NCBI GenBank assembly: GCA_007132725.1
Contig: SLOD01000159.1
Span: 1-37,490 of the forward strand
Reading direction: 5' to 3'
Length of the DNA stretch: 37,490 nt
DNA from: Candidatus Sumerlaeota bacterium
GTDB taxonomy: Bacteria > UBP6 > UBA1177
Positions 9,121 to 18,448 of the stretch are shown here, piece after piece. Positions within the stretch are counted from its first letter, which is position 1. Every line of letters starts with the position of its first letter. The notes beneath the pieces were generated by a model that was not told the origin of the DNA, did no database searches, and saw only the letters and a program-made list of their open reading frames with translations. A program made the position numbers and the translations under genes.

Positions 9121-10497
9121 ATGAAAATCAATAGAAATATTTTCCGTCAGTATGATGTAAGAGGAATTGTCGGCTCAGATCTCACTGAAGATTTTGCCTA
9201 TAACCTTGCCAGAGGATGTGCCACATACTTTAAAAGAGAAGTTCCTGAACTTAAAAAGGTGAGTATCGGTCATGATGCAAGAGAAAGCTCACCTCTGTTT
9301 GCCGATGCTTTGATAAAAGGATTCAATGACAGCGGTATAGATACGGTTTTTCTTGGAATGGTACCTACCGGCCTGCTTTACTACTCAATGTTCAACCTTG
9401 ATGTGCAGGGTGCCGTTATGATAACGGGCAGCCACAATCCTCCTGAATATAATGGCTTTAAAATCAACCTCGTCGATCTTCCTGTTTATGGTGACGGAAT
9501 TCAGAAAATTGCCGATATAATGGAAAATGATGAGTTCAGAGGATCTTCAACAAGAGGGACAAACTCAAAATATGATATTATTCCCGATTTTCAAAAATAC
9601 GCTCTTGATAACATCAGGATAGAAAATCCCGGAAAATTAAAGATAGTTGTTGACTCAGGTAACGGGGTAGGAGGATTTGTTGCAGTACCTCTTCTTAAAC
9701 AGATGGGAGTCAATGTCATCAGTCTTTATGAAGAACCTGACGGAACTTTTCCCAACCATCATCCCGATCCGACAGTCGAAGAATATATTCAGGACATGAT
9801 AAAAACTGTCAAAGAAACCGGAGCTGACATGGGTATAGGCTATGACGGAGATGCTGACAGGATCGGTCTTGTTGACAGGAACGGAAAAATAATCTGGGGA
9901 GATAAAGTTCTTACTATTTTTGCAAGAGATATTCTTAAAGAAGTTCCGGGAGCAACTATAGTTGGCGAAGTAAAATGCAGCAAAACTTTTTACGATGATG
10001 TCAGACAAAGGGGCGGTAAAGGGATAATGTGGAAAGCGGGACACTCTCTTATAAAAGCCAAAATGAAAGAAGTTGGAGCTGCTTTCGGGGGAGAAATGAG
10101 CGGCCATGTTTTCTTCAAACACCGTTTTTTCGGTTATGACTGTGCTATTTATGGGACACTGCGGCTTCTTGAGATAGTGTCAAGGATGGATAAAGTTGAC
10201 TTTGACAAGCTTCTTGAAGGTATTCCTGAAACCTTTTCAACGCCTGAGATAAGACTTGAGGTAGATGATGTTAAAAAATTTGAAATAGTTGAAAAAGTTG
10301 TCAATTATTTCAAGGAAAAGGGGGAAGATGTCGTAGATATTGACGGTGTCAGGGTCACCTTCAGTGATGGGTGGGGGTTGATGAGACCGAGCAATACCCA
10401 GAATGTCATTGTGCTGAGAGTTGAAGCTGATACTCCCGAAAGAATGGAAGAGATAAAACAGACGCTTCTACAAAAACTGGATGAATATAATAAATAA
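9121..10497 (+). CDS. Phosphomannomutase/phosphoglucomutase (alpha-D-phosphohexomutase)
   Basis: ITGSHNPPEYNGFK, GYDGDADRIG, GGEMSGH motifs. ATG 9121 has the RBS gggagg; the ORF-track start 9085 is probably too early. Confidence 0.9.
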   Translation: MKINRNIFRQYDVRGIVGSDLTEDFAYNLARGCATYFKREVPELKKVSIGHDARESSPLFADALIKGFNDSGIDTVFLGMVPTGLLYYSMFNLDVQGAVMITGSHNPPEYNGFKINLVDLPVYGDGIQKIADIMENDEFRGSSTRGTNSKYDIIPDFQKYALDNIRIENPGKLKIVVDSGNGVGGFVAVPLLKQMGVNVISLYEEPDGTFPNHHPDPTVEEYIQDMIKTVKETGADMGIGYDGDADRIGLVDRNGKIIWGDKVLTIFARDILKEVPGATIVGEVKCSKTFYDDVRQRGGKGIMWKAGHSLIKAKMKEVGAAFGGEMSGHVFFKHRFFGYDCAIYGTLRLLEIVSRMDKVDFDKLLEGIPETFSTPEIRLEVDDVKKFEIVEKVVNYFKEKGEDVVDIDGVRVTFSDGWGLMRPSNTQNVIVLRVEADTPERMEEIKQTLLQKLDEYNK

Positions 10498-10509
10498 CGG
10501 AGTTAAAGT

Positions 10510-11760
10510 ATGTCCAAAGCTCTAGTAATGATCCTCGCCGGTGGTCAGGGAAAAAGACTTGAACCGCTGACTCTTGACAGAGCAAAACCTGCCGTTCCTT
10601 TTGCCGGAACTTACAGGATAATTGATTTTGTTTTAAGTAATTTTGTAAATTCCGGTTTTATGCAGATCAAAGTGCTGACCCAGTTTATGAGCAACTCACT
10701 TAATCAGCATATTGCAAGGAACTGGAGTTTAGCCCAAATTTTCAATCAGTATGTTGACAGCGTCCCTGCCCAGATGAGAACCGGAAATAACTGGTATCTT
10801 GGCAGTGCCGATGCTATATTCCAAAATCTAAACCTTATTAAAGATGAAAGACCTAAAGATGTTTTTGTTTTCAGTGGAGACCATATCTATAAAATGGACA
10901 CCTATCAGATGTACAGCTATCATCAAATAAAAGATGCTGATATGACAATAGCGGCCATCCCTGTTCCCATAGAAGAGGCGAGTGCTTTCGGAGTCATTGA
11001 AATAGATAAAGATTACAGAATGATAGGATTTGAAGAAAAGCCTGCCAAACCTAAATGCATCCCGGGAAAACCGGATACTGCTCTTGTCAGTATGGGCAAT
11101 TATCTTTTTAAAACTGAAATACTGGTAAATGCTGTAACAGAAGATGCAAAAGATGAATCGAGTGTCCACGATTTCGGAAAAAATGTGATTCCGGCACTTT
11201 ATCCCTATAAAAAAGTATATGTCTATGATTTCCTTAAAAACAGTATTTACATGCCGGAAGAAGATGATTATGAAAAACCTTACTGGAGAGATGTAGGAAC
11301 TATCAAAAGCTATTTTGAAGCTCACTTGGATCTTGTTTCAGTTTCTCCATCCATTAATCTTTATAACCGCAACTGGCCTATTTTCGGTTTTCCTGAAGTA
11401 AATATGCCGCCGGCTAAATTTGTTTTTGCCGATAATAAAAATAAACGGCTTGGCGTTGCCACAGACTCTATTATTTCTGAAGGATGCATAATAAGTGGAG
11501 GAAATGTGAACCTTTCAATTCTTTCTCCCGGGGTAAGGGTCAACAGCTATGCTGCCGTAAAGAAGTCGGTACTTCTTAACAATGTCAGTGTCGGCAGATA
11601 TTGCGAGTTGAAAAATGTTATTGTCGACAAAAATGTTTCCATACCTCCTGATACAAAAATAGGATTTGACAGAAAAAAAGATGTTGAAAGGGGGTTTACT
11701 GTAACAGAAGACGGAATAGTAGTTATTCCTAAAGATTTCAGTTTTGAGGAGGGACGATGA
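10510..11760 (+). CDS. glgC: Glucose-1-phosphate adenylyltransferase
   Basis: MILAGGQGKRLEPLTLDRAKPAVPFAGTYRIIDFVLSN, FSGDHIYKMDY-type motif, YWRDVGTI; C-terminal left-handed beta-helix. Confidence 0.94.
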   Translation: MSKALVMILAGGQGKRLEPLTLDRAKPAVPFAGTYRIIDFVLSNFVNSGFMQIKVLTQFMSNSLNQHIARNWSLAQIFNQYVDSVPAQMRTGNNWYLGSADAIFQNLNLIKDERPKDVFVFSGDHIYKMDTYQMYSYHQIKDADMTIAAIPVPIEEASAFGVIEIDKDYRMIGFEEKPAKPKCIPGKPDTALVSMGNYLFKTEILVNAVTEDAKDESSVHDFGKNVIPALYPYKKVYVYDFLKNSIYMPEEDDYEKPYWRDVGTIKSYFEAHLDLVSVSPSINLYNRNWPIFGFPEVNMPPAKFVFADNKNKRLGVATDSIISEGCIISGGNVNLSILSPGVRVNSYAAVKKSVLLNNVSVGRYCELKNVIVDKNVSIPPDTKIGFDRKKDVERGFTVTEDGIVVIPKDFSFEEGR

Positions 11761-13940
11761 GTAAAACCCGAATAGTTTTCCTTTGGCACATGCATCAGCC
11801 TTACTACAAAGATGCCGGGAAAGATATATACCTCATGCCATGGGTCAGGCTGCATTCTCTTAAAGGGTATTATGATATGCCCCTTGTTATGGAAAAATTT
11901 AAAATAAAAGGGGTACTTAATGTTGTTCCTTCTTTGATAGAACAGATAATTGATTATACAGAAAATAATGCTTCGGATCCATGGCTTGACCATACTGTGT
12001 ATGATCCAAATGAAATGGATGAGGATAAAAAAGGGTTCCTTGTCAAAAACTTTTTCATGCTTCATTGGGACAGACTTGTAAAAACTTCCCCAAGATACTA
12101 TGAACTGTTGAAGAAGCGTATAAGGTATGAGAAAAAACTTAACTGGAATGAAATGGGGATACTTTTTACTGCTGATGAACTTTTCGATCTACAGGTACTT
12201 TTTAATTTGAAGTGGTTCGGGTTTATGGCAAGAGAAAAATATCCTGAATTAAAAGCTCTTGATCAAAAAGACAGGAATTTTACTAAAGAAGATAAAGAAG
12301 TTGTCCTTGAAACAATGAAAAAAGTGATGGGAGAGATAGTTCCTCTTTATAAAAGATTAAGCGAAGAAGGTTCCCTCGAGCTCAGTTTTACCCCTTTTTA
12401 TCATCCGATACTTCCTCTTGTAATAGATTCCGATATATCTTCAAGGAGTTCAGGAGCTCCATTGCCAAGCAAGTTTACTTATCCGGAAGATGCTTTGTGG
12501 CACATAAGTGAAGGAAAAAAATATTGTGAAAATTTATGGGGGCATATTGTTGACGGCATGTGGCCATCTGAAGGAAGTGTTTCTCCGGAAATAATTCCCC
12601 TGGCTGTTCAGTCGGGAGTTAAATGGATCGCCAGTGACGAAGGGGTTCTTATGAATTCACTGGGGACATCGGATAAATCTACAGTTCTTTACCGTCCATA
12701 CAGACTTAAAAGTGGAGAAGGGTCGCATGTTGCCGGTTTTTTCAGGGACAAGTATCTGTCAGATCTGCTCGGTTTTTCGTTTTCAAGAATGGAACCCCGG
12801 AAAGCTGTGGACATTTTTATGCATTATGTAAGGAGTGTAAACCACAACCTTCCTCAAGGACATCCGGATCCTGTAGTATCTGTAATTCTGGATGGAGAAA
12901 ATGCCTGGGAATCTTATCCTGAAAACGGGAAACTTTTTCTGGAAGAATTTTTTGGAAGACTTGTTGATAATCCTGATGTAGAGGCAACAACTTTTTCCAA
13001 AGTGCTTGAATCTGAAGATGTTGAGCTCATGCAGCCCATTTCGAGAATTTTTTCAGGTTCATGGATTAACAGCAACTATGAGATATGGATAGGAAATGAA
13101 GAAGATAACACGGCCTGGGAATATTTAAAAAGAGTAAGAGATTTTTACGAAAAGTATAAAGCTGAAAACGATGTTGACCCTCAAGTTGACAAAGATGTTA
13201 TGCTGAGCCTCTACAGAGCAGAAGGAAGTGACTGGTTCTGGTGGTACGGACCACAGTTTTCTACCGAGAACGACTGGCTTTTTGACAGGCTTTTCAGAAG
13301 ACACCTGAGAAGAGTCTATTATCTGCTTGGAGAAGAATATCCCTCTTTTCTTGATATCCCCATAAGTGCATCTTCAGGAGTAAGTGTCAACATACAGCCT
13401 GCAAATCTTATAAATCCTTCTATTTCAGGAAAAAATGAAAGTTACTACGAGTGGTCGGGAGCGGGGGTGTATGAAAATATAAAAAGGTCAGGGGAGGCAA
13501 TGTACAACTCCATACGCATGGTTGATATGCTGTTTTACGGATTTGACAGAAATGCTCTTTTCTTTAAACTTCAACTTGTGGGGCCATTAAGTTTTTACGA
13601 ACACAGAAAATACACGCTCAAAGGTTTTATAACTAATGATAATGACCTTGATTTTTCTCTTCCTGTTATAAAGATGCCCCCTACAGATTTTTCTGTCCGC
13701 TCTAACAATGAGGAAGGATTCCTTATGGAAATTGTAGGGGCCGGTTCAGCAGCTTTTGATGAAATACTTGAAATGAAAATAGATTCTTTCAAGGCCGGTC
13801 TCAAGCCCGGGGAAAGAATAGGGGTATATTTTAAAATTATTTCTTCTGACGGGATAGAGCTTGAAAGGGTTCCTTCTACCGGTTCGATCGAGTTGCTGAT
13901 CCCTGATGAAAAGACACTTTATACCTTTTGGGATGTTTAA
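11757..13940 (+). CDS. Glycoside hydrolase family 57 protein (amylase/branching-type)
   Basis: FLWHMHQPYYKD N-terminal GH57 motif, WIASDEGVL (nucleophile region), LDGENAWESY; ATGA overlap with glgC. Confidence 0.88.
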   Translation: MSKTRIVFLWHMHQPYYKDAGKDIYLMPWVRLHSLKGYYDMPLVMEKFKIKGVLNVVPSLIEQIIDYTENNASDPWLDHTVYDPNEMDEDKKGFLVKNFFMLHWDRLVKTSPRYYELLKKRIRYEKKLNWNEMGILFTADELFDLQVLFNLKWFGFMAREKYPELKALDQKDRNFTKEDKEVVLETMKKVMGEIVPLYKRLSEEGSLELSFTPFYHPILPLVIDSDISSRSSGAPLPSKFTYPEDALWHISEGKKYCENLWGHIVDGMWPSEGSVSPEIIPLAVQSGVKWIASDEGVLMNSLGTSDKSTVLYRPYRLKSGEGSHVAGFFRDKYLSDLLGFSFSRMEPRKAVDIFMHYVRSVNHNLPQGHPDPVVSVILDGENAWESYPENGKLFLEEFFGRLVDNPDVEATTFSKVLESEDVELMQPISRIFSGSWINSNYEIWIGNEEDNTAWEYLKRVRDFYEKYKAENDVDPQVDKDVMLSLYRAEGSDWFWWYGPQFSTENDWLFDRLFRRHLRRVYYLLGEEYPSFLDIPISASSGVSVNIQPANLINPSISGKNESYYEWSGAGVYENIKRSGEAMYNSIRMVDMLFYGFDRNALFFKLQLVGPLSFYEHRKYTLKGFITNDNDLDFSLPVIKMPPTDFSVRSNNEEGFLMEIVGAGSAAFDEILEMKIDSFKAGLKPGERIGVYFKIISSDGIELERVPSTGSIELLIPDEKTLYTFWDV

Positions 13941-13960
13941 TTTTTATAAGGCGGTGATCT

Positions 13961-14977
13961 ATGATAAAAGGATGCTTAAGACGCGATCCATTAAATAAGT
14001 ACTGGGTGATATTTGCTCCGGAAAAAGTAAGTACCATTATAAAACAAAGTTCGGAACAGGAAGCAGATTTTGATCTCAATCCCTATGCTCCGGGATTTGA
14101 GTTTGCTACAGGACGGGACATCTTAAGGAAGATAAACCCAGCCTATGCCGACCAGAACTGGTCTGTAAGAGTTTTTCCCGCTAAAAAACCTGTTTTGCTG
14201 ATAGAGAGCGAAGTCAACTTTAAAGGGAAAGGGCTTTATGATGTAATGGAAAGGCTGGGAGCACATGAAGTGGTCGTTGAAACGCCCAGACAGAACATAT
14301 ACTTTGATCAACTCTCTATAGAAGAGATAGCGGATGTTTTAAATGTTGTAAGAGAGAGGATAGGGGATCTTAAAAAAGATACAAGATTCAGGTATGTTAT
14401 GGTCAGTAAAAACAGAGGTCTCGCTGCTGGAGGCACTATAAATCATAATTACAGTGAAATCAAAGCATATCCTTTTGTTCCTCCATTGGTTCAAGCAAGA
14501 ATAGACAATGCTGTGGCATATTACAACCTTAAAGAAAGGTGTCTGCTTTGTGATATAGTTGATCAGGAACTTGAATCGAAAGAAAGAATAGTAGCAAAAA
14601 ATGATTTTTTTGTAGCTTTTTGTCCTTATGCAAGCAGGTTTCCCTTTGAAATAATGATCTCTCCCAGGAAACACGGGTCAGTTTTTAATACGGCACTATC
14701 TGACTTTGATATTGACAAAGAACTTGCCAAAATATTAAGACTGGTTCTTTTAAAGATCCGTAAAGCACTTAAAGCTCCGGCATACAACTGTGTATTTCAT
14801 TATCCTCCTGTCAACTCAGGTGAAAAAGAGCTTATCGAATCAAAAGCTTTACACTGGTATATAAGTATCATTCCAAAAATTACCAATATGATGTCCGATG
14901 CTTTGGAAGGGGGAGTTTACACCAACCCGACACTTCCAGAGGAAGCAGCTGAATTTCTTAAGAATATTATTGAATAG
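13961..14977 (+). CDS. GalT-fold (galactose-1-phosphate uridylyltransferase-like) protein with degenerate active site
   Basis: RRDPLNKYWVIFAPEK, RYVMVSKNRGLAAGGTINHNYSEI, CLLCDIVDQE, FPFEIMISPRKHGSVFN, TNPTLPEEAAEFL give the GalT family scaffold. Canonical catalytic/metal motifs are substituted (see findings). Confidence 0.78.
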   Translation: MIKGCLRRDPLNKYWVIFAPEKVSTIIKQSSEQEADFDLNPYAPGFEFATGRDILRKINPAYADQNWSVRVFPAKKPVLLIESEVNFKGKGLYDVMERLGAHEVVVETPRQNIYFDQLSIEEIADVLNVVRERIGDLKKDTRFRYVMVSKNRGLAAGGTINHNYSEIKAYPFVPPLVQARIDNAVAYYNLKERCLLCDIVDQELESKERIVAKNDFFVAFCPYASRFPFEIMISPRKHGSVFNTALSDFDIDKELAKILRLVLLKIRKALKAPAYNCVFHYPPVNSGEKELIESKALHWYISIIPKITNMMSDALEGGVYTNPTLPEEAAEFLKNIIE

Positions 14978-14998
14978 ATTTTTGAAAGCAGAAAGATA

Positions 14999-17900
14999 TC
15001 AACGGGTTTCTTTAAGAAGCACTTTGACAGCTTTTTCTATTTGAGGATCTTTTCCCAAGGTTAATTCTTCAGGGGTTATATTGACAAGGTAATCGGGTTC
15101 GAGTTGTTTGTTTTCAAGATACTCTCCTTCAAGATCTTTTATTCCGATCTGCGGTATTCCAAAATACATTGTTTCATCAAGCATGAATGGCCACCAGACC
15201 GCTGTAGAAGTCCCGGGGACAGGCATCCCCACTATTTTGCCAAGTTCAAGTGTTCTGTAGGCATAGGGGAAAAGATGAGCATCGCTGTAATTTCCTTCAT
15301 TTACAACGAGGATGCTTTTTTTCGTCCATTGATTGTTGGGGTCACCTCCAAAATTTTTTACACCCCGATGGGAATAACGGGTATAACTCCTTCCTCCAAA
15401 AAGTATGGAAAGTTCGTTGTGAAGCCATCCTCCGCCATTGAATCTTGTGTCAATGACAATTCCTTCTCTGTCGTTATATCTGCCAAGGATATCATTATAA
15501 ACCTCTCTGAAACTTGCCTGGTTCATCCCTCTTATGTGAACATAGCCGAGTCTGTTATCTGAAAGTTCATCAACTTTTTTTCTGTTCCTTTCCACCCACC
15601 TGTCATACATCAGGTCATATTCAGCCCTGTAACCCACAGGTTTAACTACTTCTTCCCATCTATCTATTCCGGCTGGAGATCTCAAAGAAAGCCTGACATT
15701 TCTCCCTACTTTTCTGTTGAGAAGTTTGTTCATATCTTTTTCTGCGGTTGAAACACCGTCTATTTTTTCAATAATAACACCCGGCTTTATTCTGCTGGCA
15801 GCTCTATCAAGAGGGGAGCCGGGAATGATTTCTTCTACGGTCACTCCTTTATCTGATACCGAATAGAAAATACCGAGTCTTCCGGTAGCATCTCCCATAC
15901 TTGCTCTGTGAATGTATCCGCTTCCGGTATGAGAAACATTAAGCTCGCCTAACATTTCAGAAAGCATCTCCGTGAAGTCATAGTTGTTGTTAATATGAGG
16001 AATAAAGTGAATATATTCATTATAATACTTTTCCCATTCAGTATCATGCATCTCTTTTATATAGAACTTGTCATTTACTGTTTTCCAGACATGATCGAAC
16101 AGATAGAGTTTTTCATCTTTATCAACTACGGAAAATTCTGCGGAGAGATTTACCGGCACTCTTTTACCGTCACCTGCAGTTATCTTTGAAATTCTTCGAT
16201 CAGCCAATACATATAATGTTGAGCCTGACTTGTCAAGAAGCAGCTGGAAGTTAGGTCGCTCCCACCAGGGTCTGTTCCCTGATCGGGGTATTGAAGCAAT
16301 GTTTTTTTCTTTTTTTTCTCTGATAGAAACAGAAGTTATTTTATATTCTGTAGGATCCATGGTAAGCAAGTATAGAGTTTCATCATCATCTGAAAAGGCA
16401 TAGTCAAGAACATTGGCAGGATTTACAGAAAGTTTGACGATTCTGGAATCCATTCTTTCTTTTTCAAATACAACGGGTTCTGGCGGTTCTTTTTTGTCGG
16501 AACTGTCATCACCTTCACTGTTGTTTTTTTCTGACTTTTCTTTCTCTCTTCTTTTTTGTAAAAGGTCATATTCTTCTTTAGAAAGGTTGAATTCATCAAA
16601 ACCCTCTTTATTTAGAAAAAAACCGTGTATTTCATTCTGGACGAACCACGATATGAATTGCCCTTTGTCACTCCATTTAGGCTTGGACTCATTTGCACCG
16701 GTATTTGTAATATTTACCACTTCTCCTTTCCCGTCGCTGTTCACTATCCCGATCTCTCCGCTCCAAAGGTCCCTGTCGAGGAATTTGACTGCGAGTTTAG
16801 AACTGTCAGGAGACCAGAAATATTCCTGATCTCCGTCAACATACGATATGTTCCTGTCGCCATCAAGAACTGTTACATGTGTTTTCCGCTCAATGTTGTA
16901 AACTACAAGTTCAGTTCTTTCTCTCAGGTATGCTATTTTTGTACCGTCCGGAGAATATGTCGGTTGAAAAGTGTTTGAGCTGTTTTCAATAACCGGCCTT
17001 TCAACAAGTTTTGTTGATGCAAAGAAGTACAGTTCACTTTTGTCGGCCATTTCAGTTTCGTAAATATTCCACGATCCGTTCCTGAAAGAAGAGTAAAGTA
17101 TTTTTTTTCCATCAGGATGAAAACTGACCCACCTTTCTTCGTTTGGAGTTTCTGTTATTCTTTTTGTAGTTCCTGTCTCCGGATTTACGGCATAGATCTC
17201 ACCTCTGAGAACCGCCACGATCTCCTTTCCATCGGGGCTTACAGCGAACTCACTTATATTATTCAGCATTTCTCTTGAAACAGCCGTCACTCTCTCTCCA
17301 GGGACATAAACATCCAGTTTTTCGGGTTTTTTATTTTCTTTAAGTGTATATATTTGTCCATGGTATGAAAAACAGAGTGTCCCGTTGTTACTTATCGAAA
17401 GGAACCTGACAGGATGTTTGTCAAAAAATGTTATTTGTGATTTCTTTCCTTCTTCGTCCATTTTCCACACATTAAAAGTTCCGCTTCTTTCGCTTAAAAA
17501 GTATATTGATCTTTCATCGGGACTGAATACAGGTGACCTGTCTTCTCCTTCAAAGTCAGTAAGTTTAGAAAAATTACCGGCTTCTTTGTTATATTCCCAA
17601 ATATCTCTGGTGACACTCGATCTATGGTGTTTCCGCCACTCGTTCTCGTATCCTTTTTTATCGTGATATATAAATCTTTTTCCATCTCTGCTGATACTCA
17701 GATCAAAGACGGGAACAGTTACCTCAAGTAGAGCGTTGCCACCTTCGATCCCCACAGAATAGAGTTGAGGCATTCCTCTTGATGGAAAAACAGAACTGTC
17801 TCTACCCGGCATTCTTGCCGAGGAAAAATATATTTTCTTCCCGTCATTTGAAAAAGCAAGAGGATGGTCATTAGCAGAGTGAAATGTGAGTCTTTTTGCT

Positions 17901-18304
17901 TTCCCTCCATTTACAGAAATCAAAAAAATGTCGTGATTTCCATGTCTGTCACTTAAAAAAGCTATTTCAGAACTGTCAGGGGACCACACAGGTCTTGACT
18001 CGAAGCTTTCAGAAGAGGTGAGAGCTCTTGCAAATCCACCGTCAACAGAAGTAATGTAAATATTCCCCATATATGAAAAAGCGATCTCTTTTCCATCGGG
18101 AGATATAAAAGGGTATCTGATCCAGTCAAGAAGGTTTTTGTCTGTGAGAGAATGATCGGACAGTTTTTCCAGTTGAGAAGCTGTTATCCTTGGTTCTTTT
18201 TTAATTTCCGTTTCTTTGGTCGTTTCAGCTCTATCAGGAAGCAGTTTCTCACAGGAAATAAAAAATAAAACCCCTGAAAATAAAAACACTAACCATTTTT
18301 TCAT
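14999..18304 (-). CDS. Tricorn-protease-like S41 peptidase, lipoprotein (beta-propellers + PDZ + S41)
   Basis: FSGVLFFISC lipobox; repeated PD40/TolB-like blades (SPDGKEIAF, SPDSSEIAF, SPDERSIYF); GELNVSHTGSGY, PDZ-like LGIFYSVSDKGVTVEEIIPGSPLD, NEGNYSDAHLFPYAYRTLELGKIVG. Confidence 0.88.
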   Translation of the reverse strand: MKKWLVFLFSGVLFFISCEKLLPDRAETTKETEIKKEPRITASQLEKLSDHSLTDKNLLDWIRYPFISPDGKEIAFSYMGNIYITSVDGGFARALTSSESFESRPVWSPDSSEIAFLSDRHGNHDIFLISVNGGKAKRLTFHSANDHPLAFSNDGKKIYFSSARMPGRDSSVFPSRGMPQLYSVGIEGGNALLEVTVPVFDLSISRDGKRFIYHDKKGYENEWRKHHRSSVTRDIWEYNKEAGNFSKLTDFEGEDRSPVFSPDERSIYFLSERSGTFNVWKMDEEGKKSQITFFDKHPVRFLSISNNGTLCFSYHGQIYTLKENKKPEKLDVYVPGERVTAVSREMLNNISEFAVSPDGKEIVAVLRGEIYAVNPETGTTKRITETPNEERWVSFHPDGKKILYSSFRNGSWNIYETEMADKSELYFFASTKLVERPVIENSSNTFQPTYSPDGTKIAYLRERTELVVYNIERKTHVTVLDGDRNISYVDGDQEYFWSPDSSKLAVKFLDRDLWSGEIGIVNSDGKGEVVNITNTGANESKPKWSDKGQFISWFVQNEIHGFFLNKEGFDEFNLSKEEYDLLQKRREKEKSEKNNSEGDDSSDKKEPPEPVVFEKERMDSRIVKLSVNPANVLDYAFSDDDETLYLLTMDPTEYKITSVSIREKKEKNIASIPRSGNRPWWERPNFQLLLDKSGSTLYVLADRRISKITAGDGKRVPVNLSAEFSVVDKDEKLYLFDHVWKTVNDKFYIKEMHDTEWEKYYNEYIHFIPHINNNYDFTEMLSEMLGELNVSHTGSGYIHRASMGDATGRLGIFYSVSDKGVTVEEIIPGSPLDRAASRIKPGVIIEKIDGVSTAEKDMNKLLNRKVGRNVRLSLRSPAGIDRWEEVVKPVGYRAEYDLMYDRWVERNRKKVDELSDNRLGYVHIRGMNQASFREVYNDILGRYNDREGIVIDTRFNGGGWLHNELSILFGGRSYTRYSHRGVKNFGGDPNNQWTKKSILVVNEGNYSDAHLFPYAYRTLELGKIVGMPVPGTSTAVWWPFMLDETMYFGIPQIGIKDLEGEYLENKQLEPDYLVNITPEELTLGKDPQIEKAVKVLLKETR

Positions 18305-18391
18305 ATCTTTTTCCTCCGGACTTTACTTCAATTTAAGTTTTATAGTCATACTGAAGATAAATCAACTGTTTTTATGTTTTATTTTTAAAAT

Positions 18392-18419
18392 TTGACGGGA
18401 GCTTCCTGTAATATATAAT
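18392..18419 (+). promoter_or_regulatory. Candidate sigma70 promoter TTGACG-N16-TATAAT upstream of glnS
   Basis: -35 18392-18397, -10 18414-18419, 16-bp spacer, 30 bp before ATG 18449. Confidence 0.65.
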
Positions 18420-18448
18420 CACTCAGCTTTTTAAAGGGGAGAAATAAA

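Noticed and set aside
15104-17685. Plus-strand ORFs inside the tricorn-like gene
   Set aside because: No homology, no RBS; fully contained in a well-supported minus-strand gene.
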